A DNA stretch of 42,291 bases from an uncultured Selenomonadaceae bacterium (GTDB lineage Bacteria; Bacillota; Negativicutes; Selenomonadales; Selenomonadaceae), in NCBI GenBank assembly GCA_905236725.1, contig CAJOCT010000005.1:1-42291 (forward strand), in the 5' to 3' direction. The notes under the pieces were generated by a model. It made no database searches. It had not been told where the DNA came from and saw nothing but the letters and a program-made list of their open reading frames with translations. Made by a program: the position numbers and the translations under genes. Of the stretch, positions 39,415 to 42,291 are shown in pieces; positions within the stretch are counted from its first letter, which is position 1, and every line of letters begins with the position of its first letter.

Positions 39415-39527
39415 TGAGATAAAACAAACGAATTATTCAGCAAAAAAGACTTGCATGCTCAAAAGTGAATGGGGCATTGATGATGCGTTCCTTGAATCTG
39501 CTTACTTCAATAATCTTATCTAAAATT

Positions 39528-40454
39528 TCAACAATTTTTTATCTCGCAAACTCGCTGATAATTATCCAACATTTCAAGCGCAATTTCTTCGTCTGACATT
39601 TTTTTGCTGAAACCGTAAATATCCAAAACAATTTCGTCCAAATTTTTATGTGCGTCGCGAAGGTCTTTCGGCATTGTAATTTCGTCGTATAAATCGGCAA
39701 AACTTGCGTCGGGATAATTTTTTCGCACTTCCAAAATATTTTTCGCCGCCAAAATCAACTCCGCGTACTGTATAAATTCCATTTTCACCCAAACAAAATT
39801 ATTGTAAACAATTTTTGCTGAATATCTGTAATCAGATTTTAATCGACCTGCAACCAATCTCATCCAAGCCATATGAACCGAACTCGTCAAAATTCCAAAA
39901 TGCCAAATTTCTGCGTCAGGAATTATTAACAAGGAATCTGTACAAATAAAATTTTTATCCAAAAAATCCATTGGAATATAAAATCTTTTTTCAGAAGAAG
40001 TTTTTGGAATTGCGATAAATTTTTCAGGAACAAAAGTTTCGCGAAATAAATGCGGAGTATCGGCTAATTTTTTTCTGTCCGCCGCGCCGTTTAACCTGTC
40101 TTCCTTGCATTTTTTGACGCGTTCATAAATAAATTTATTGTTTTTGATTTGTTCGGGAGTTGCATCGACTAACCAAAGGCAATATCTTTTTTTATTGTGC
40201 AAAAATTCTTCGCCGCCGATAAGTCTTTTGATAAATTTTTTGTCTTGAGGATATTTTTTCACGAAAAAATTTTTTTCATCTTCGGACAAAATTAAATTTC
40301 CGCCGTCAGCCGGTCGATTGCCTGTAATAATTTTTGGAACGGGGCAAAGCGGTTCTGATCTGGATTTAACAAAAATATTCGGTCCGGGCATCAAATAAAA
40401 ATTTATATTTTCGACTTCTCGAAAATTTTTTTCATCATAATAAAGTTTCGCCAA
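39528..40454 (-). CDS. MmeI-type (type IIL) R-M protein, only the target-recognition and C-terminal part
   Basis: 308 residues matching the C-terminal third of MmeI-like fused restriction-methyltransferases. Signs: SRSEPLCPVPKIITGNRPAD, GGNLILSEDEKNFFV, IGGEEFLHNKKRYCLWLVDA, the specificity domain (TPHLFRETFVPEKFIAIP, RFYIPMDFLDKNFI, AEIWHFGILTSSVHMAWMRL, GRLKSDYRYSAKIVYNNF), and the helical C-terminus ending MSDEEIALEMLDNYQRV. Intact relatives are about 900 or more residues with nuclease and N6-adenine methyltransferase domains upstream. Here none of that remains, yet the fragment starts at a TTG (40452-40454) with GAGGTG 8-9 nt upstream and is open throughout. It is either a decayed remnant or a stand-alone specificity subunit for a methyltransferase encoded elsewhere. 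Confidence 0.8.
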   Translation of the reverse strand: MAKLYYDEKNFREVENINFYLMPGPNIFVKSRSEPLCPVPKIITGNRPADGGNLILSEDEKNFFVKKYPQDKKFIKRLIGGEEFLHNKKRYCLWLVDATPEQIKNNKFIYERVKKCKEDRLNGAADRKKLADTPHLFRETFVPEKFIAIPKTSSEKRFYIPMDFLDKNFICTDSLLIIPDAEIWHFGILTSSVHMAWMRLVAGRLKSDYRYSAKIVYNNFVWVKMEFIQYAELILAAKNILEVRKNYPDASFADLYDEITMPKDLRDAHKNLDEIVLDIYGFSKKMSDEEIALEMLDNYQRVCEIKNC

Positions 40455-40533
40455 AATTTTTCACCTCGAAGCTTTTTTGAAAATTTTTCTTTAAACAAAA
40501 ATATTTTCCTGCAAGAAAAATTGACAAAAAATC

Positions 40534-40564
40534 TTGTACAATAAAAAAATTTTTGTGCTATAAT
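40534..40564 (+). promoter_or_regulatory. Promoter of the YitT-family gene
   Basis: Extended -10 TGCTATAAT (TATAAT 40559-40564). A -35-like TTGTAC lies 19 nt upstream (40534-40539); the perfect TTGACA at 40521-40526 is too far to pair with this -10. On the opposite strand TTGTCA (40522-40527) and TATTTT (40498-40503) could serve the divergent MmeI-like fragment. Confidence 0.55.
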
Positions 40565-40596
40565 ACGCACTGTTGTTTTTTGGGGAGGAAAATTTT

Positions 40597-41538
40597 ATGA
40601 GATTGACCGCCGTCATGAATAAATGGCAGCCGCTCCGACATTTGGGAATTGTTTTGGGCTGTCTGATTGCCGCCTGCTCAATAAATTTGTTCGTCGTGCC
40701 GAGTCACCTTTTGACCGGTGGCGTGACGGGAATTGCGATGATAATTTATTACCTCGCCGAACTTCCCATCGGCTTGCAAACTTTTATTTACAACATTCCG
40801 CTTTTGATTGCCTCTTATAAACTTTTGGGAAAAAATTATACAATCGACGTGATTATCGGGACGGTTGTTTTTTCTTTTTGCCTGGACGCGACGAGATTTT
40901 TAAATGCTTATGCGCCGGCTGAAGATATGATGTTGGCTTCGGTTTACGGCGGAGTTTTCAACGGCATAGGTTACGGAATTGTTTTCAGAATGAACGGCTC
41001 GACCGGCGGTTTCGACATTCTCGGCGCGATTATAAAAAAATATTACTCGATGAACATGGGGACGGTGATTTTCGGTTTCAACTGCGTTATCGTCACGATT
41101 GCGGGCGTGCTTTTCGGAATCGAACCGGCGATGTTTACTTTAGTTTGCATGTACACAAATTCGATTATGACTGACAAAGTTATCGCGGGACTGAATCGGA
41201 GCAAAACCGTTTTAATCGTTTCCGAAAAGTCGAAGGAAATTGCTGACGGAATTATGAACGAAATTAAACGCGGCGTAACTTTTCTGCACGGGCAGGGAGC
41301 TTTCAGCGGCGACGAAAGAAATATTGTTATGGTCGTCGTGAGTTTAACTCAAATTGCCAAATTAAAAATTATCGTTCACACGCTGGACAGAAATGCTTTT
41401 ATGCTGATTATGTCGGCGAGCGAAGTTGTCGGGCGCGGTTTCAGCAGACCGAGCCGAACAAAAAAAATCCCCGTCAAAGATCAGCTTTCGCCGGAAGTGG
41501 AGGAAAAACTTCAAAAAGCTCTTCGCGGCGGAACTTAA
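40597..41538 (+). CDS. YitT-family membrane protein (DUF161 + DUF2179)
   Basis: 313 residues from ATG 40597 (MRLTAVMNKW), with GGGGAGG 8 nt upstream; the TTG at 40573 has no ribosome binding site. Five to six membrane helices in two YitT repeats (LGIVLGCLIAACSINLFVVP with LLTGGVTGIAMIIYYL; then DVIIGTVVFSFCLDATRFL, GGVFNGIGYGIVFRMNGSTG, IFGFNCVIVTIAGVLFGI). A cytoplasmic DUF2179 domain of about 80 residues follows (KTVLIVSEKSKEIADGIM, GVTFLHGQGAFSGDERNI). The family is widespread in Firmicutes as integral membrane proteins of unknown transport role. No operon partner is certain; the next gene follows 49 nt later. Confidence 0.92.
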   Translation: MRLTAVMNKWQPLRHLGIVLGCLIAACSINLFVVPSHLLTGGVTGIAMIIYYLAELPIGLQTFIYNIPLLIASYKLLGKNYTIDVIIGTVVFSFCLDATRFLNAYAPAEDMMLASVYGGVFNGIGYGIVFRMNGSTGGFDILGAIIKKYYSMNMGTVIFGFNCVIVTIAGVLFGIEPAMFTLVCMYTNSIMTDKVIAGLNRSKTVLIVSEKSKEIADGIMNEIKRGVTFLHGQGAFSGDERNIVMVVVSLTQIAKLKIIVHTLDRNAFMLIMSASEVVGRGFSRPSRTKKIPVKDQLSPEVEEKLQKALRGGT

Positions 41539-41587
41539 AATAAAAAATTTTTCTACATTTCTTAATTGATTTGGAGGATTTTAAATC

Positions 41588-42291
41588 ATGGAAATTACCT
41601 ATCTGCTTAACAGCGGATTTATGATTAAAGACGAAAAAATTTTGTTGCTCTTCGACGACTTCGACGACCCCGCGCAGGTTGCCGATCGAGCCGTTGACAA
41701 AGGAAATTTTGAACATCTTTATATTTTCGCGTCGCATGCACATTTCGATCACTTCGGAACTCATATCCGCGCCTATGCGCCGAAAGTTTCGCGCTACATC
41801 TTCAGCCACGACATCAAGCGAACAAAGCGCGTCAGAATTTTTCCGCCGAACGAAATAACCTTCATAAGAAAATACAGCGCGTGGGAAGGAGACGGCATCA
41901 GAGTTTTGACTTACGATTCGACTGACGTGGGAGTTTCTTTTCTTGTCGAGCTTGAAAGCGGCAAAACAATTTTTCACGCGGGCGATTTTAATTGGTGGCA
42001 CTGGGAGGGAGACACCGAAGAAAATAAAAATTTGGCGGACAGACTTTTTAAAAAGCAGATGAAACGTTTGCAGGGCTTGGAAGCGGACGTGGCATTTTTT
42101 CCCGTTGACGGCAGGCTCGGCAATACTCAAGAAATGGGCGTGACCGAATTTGTCAAAAAAACCAACGTGAAAACTTTGGTTGCGATGCACAGAGTCGGTT
42201 ATCCCGCGTGGACTCCTTCGCAAAAATTTTTGACGGAAGCGCGAGATTTGCCCGTTTGGTCGCCCGTAACTTCCGGCGAAAAAATTAAACT
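41588..42291 (+). CDS. MBL-fold metal-dependent hydrolase (3' end outside window)
   Basis: 234 codons are visible from ATG 41588, with GGAGGA 9-10 nt upstream; the gene runs off the window. Motifs: ITYLLNSGFMIKDEKILLLF, FASHAHFDHFGTHI (HxHxDH metal site), IFHAGDFNWWHWEGD (second-sphere Asp/Trp), FFPVDGRLG and LVAMHRVGYPAW (further metal His). It belongs to the COG2220-like branch of the metallo-beta-lactamase fold (UlaG/YtkL-like) and is distinct from the COG1237-like gene at 24320. Cytoplasmic; substrate unknown. Confidence 0.88.
   Translation, partial: MEITYLLNSGFMIKDEKILLLFDDFDDPAQVADRAVDKGNFEHLYIFASHAHFDHFGTHIRAYAPKVSRYIFSHDIKRTKRVRIFPPNEITFIRKYSAWEGDGIRVLTYDSTDVGVSFLVELESGKTIFHAGDFNWWHWEGDTEENKNLADRLFKKQMKRLQGLEADVAFFPVDGRLGNTQEMGVTEFVKKTNVKTLVAMHRVGYPAWTPSQKFLTEARDLPVWSPVTSGEKIK

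Noticed and set aside
40521..40545. Perfect TTGACA as -35 of the YitT-family gene
   Set aside because: The spacing to TATAAT at 40559 is 32 nt, too long; the extended -10 is the more likely promoter core.

Overview
The window is a stretch of chromosome with no phage, plasmid or rRNA features, no tRNA that I could find and no CRISPR array. GC content is moderate to low (roughly 40% by eye), with very frequent A-tract/T-tract runs. The content points to an anaerobic, diderm Firmicute of the class Negativicutes (Selenomonas/Anaerovibrio-like). The indications are MeaB (methylmalonyl-CoA/propionate metabolism), a SpoIVB-type S55 peptidase without other sporulation genes, a Firmicute-style yqeK-nadD-rsfS-LytR housekeeping cluster, and RTX proteins beginning with an FFDLQRF-like motif. 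The lineage is inference; no marker gene was searched.

Layout. (1) 1-8309, minus strand: a housekeeping run transcribed leftward from a strong promoter at 8281-8309: proA, a small membrane-protein ORF, nadD, yqeK, an LCP gene, rsfS, cvfB, coaE, a lytic transglycosylase and corA, closed by a terminator at 1089-1125. meaB follows under its own promoter and runs off the window. (2) 8347-12728, plus: aroB, an OGG-like DNA glycosylase, an orphan dhaK and a secreted phosphodiester glycosidase. (3) 12852-14315: a secreted RTX protein. (4) 14446-23346: the most interesting part. Three genes resembling the Bacillus subtilis YdjI/YdjG/YdjH membrane-stress module (SPFH protein with zinc ribbons, zinc-ribbon membrane protein, TPM protein) are present. 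The SPFH gene is separated from the other two by about 5.6 kb carrying two tandem SGNH-like/CitC-like fusion genes and an NgoPII-like (GGCC) restriction-modification system. The second fusion gene is broken by one base in a C9 tract, which makes it a candidate phase-variable locus. (5) 23348-29197: a lipoprotein aldo/keto reductase, an MBL-fold hydrolase, two tandem GT2 glycosyltransferases and recJ. (6) 29202-38694, minus: a B12/radical-SAM protein, murA, a SpoIVB-type peptidase, a RumA/RlmD-type methyltransferase, a HAD phosphatase and an RTX metalloprotease. (7) 38695-42291: a structured non-coding stretch with a strong terminator, rpsT, an isolated MmeI-type target-recognition fragment, a YitT-family membrane protein and a partial MBL-fold gene.

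How it works together. The minus housekeeping block couples proline and NAD synthesis, CoA synthesis, ribosome silencing and envelope maintenance. The accessory centre looks like a surface/defence region: two secreted RTX proteins that share a C-terminal tail motif, duplicated glycosyltransferases, duplicated CitC-like adenylyltransferase fusions, a GGCC R-M system (GGCC sites look strongly depleted across the window), and a relic or stand-alone piece of a second R-M system. UUG starts with good Shine-Dalgarno spacing are unusually common, and several gene starts below are chosen on that basis.
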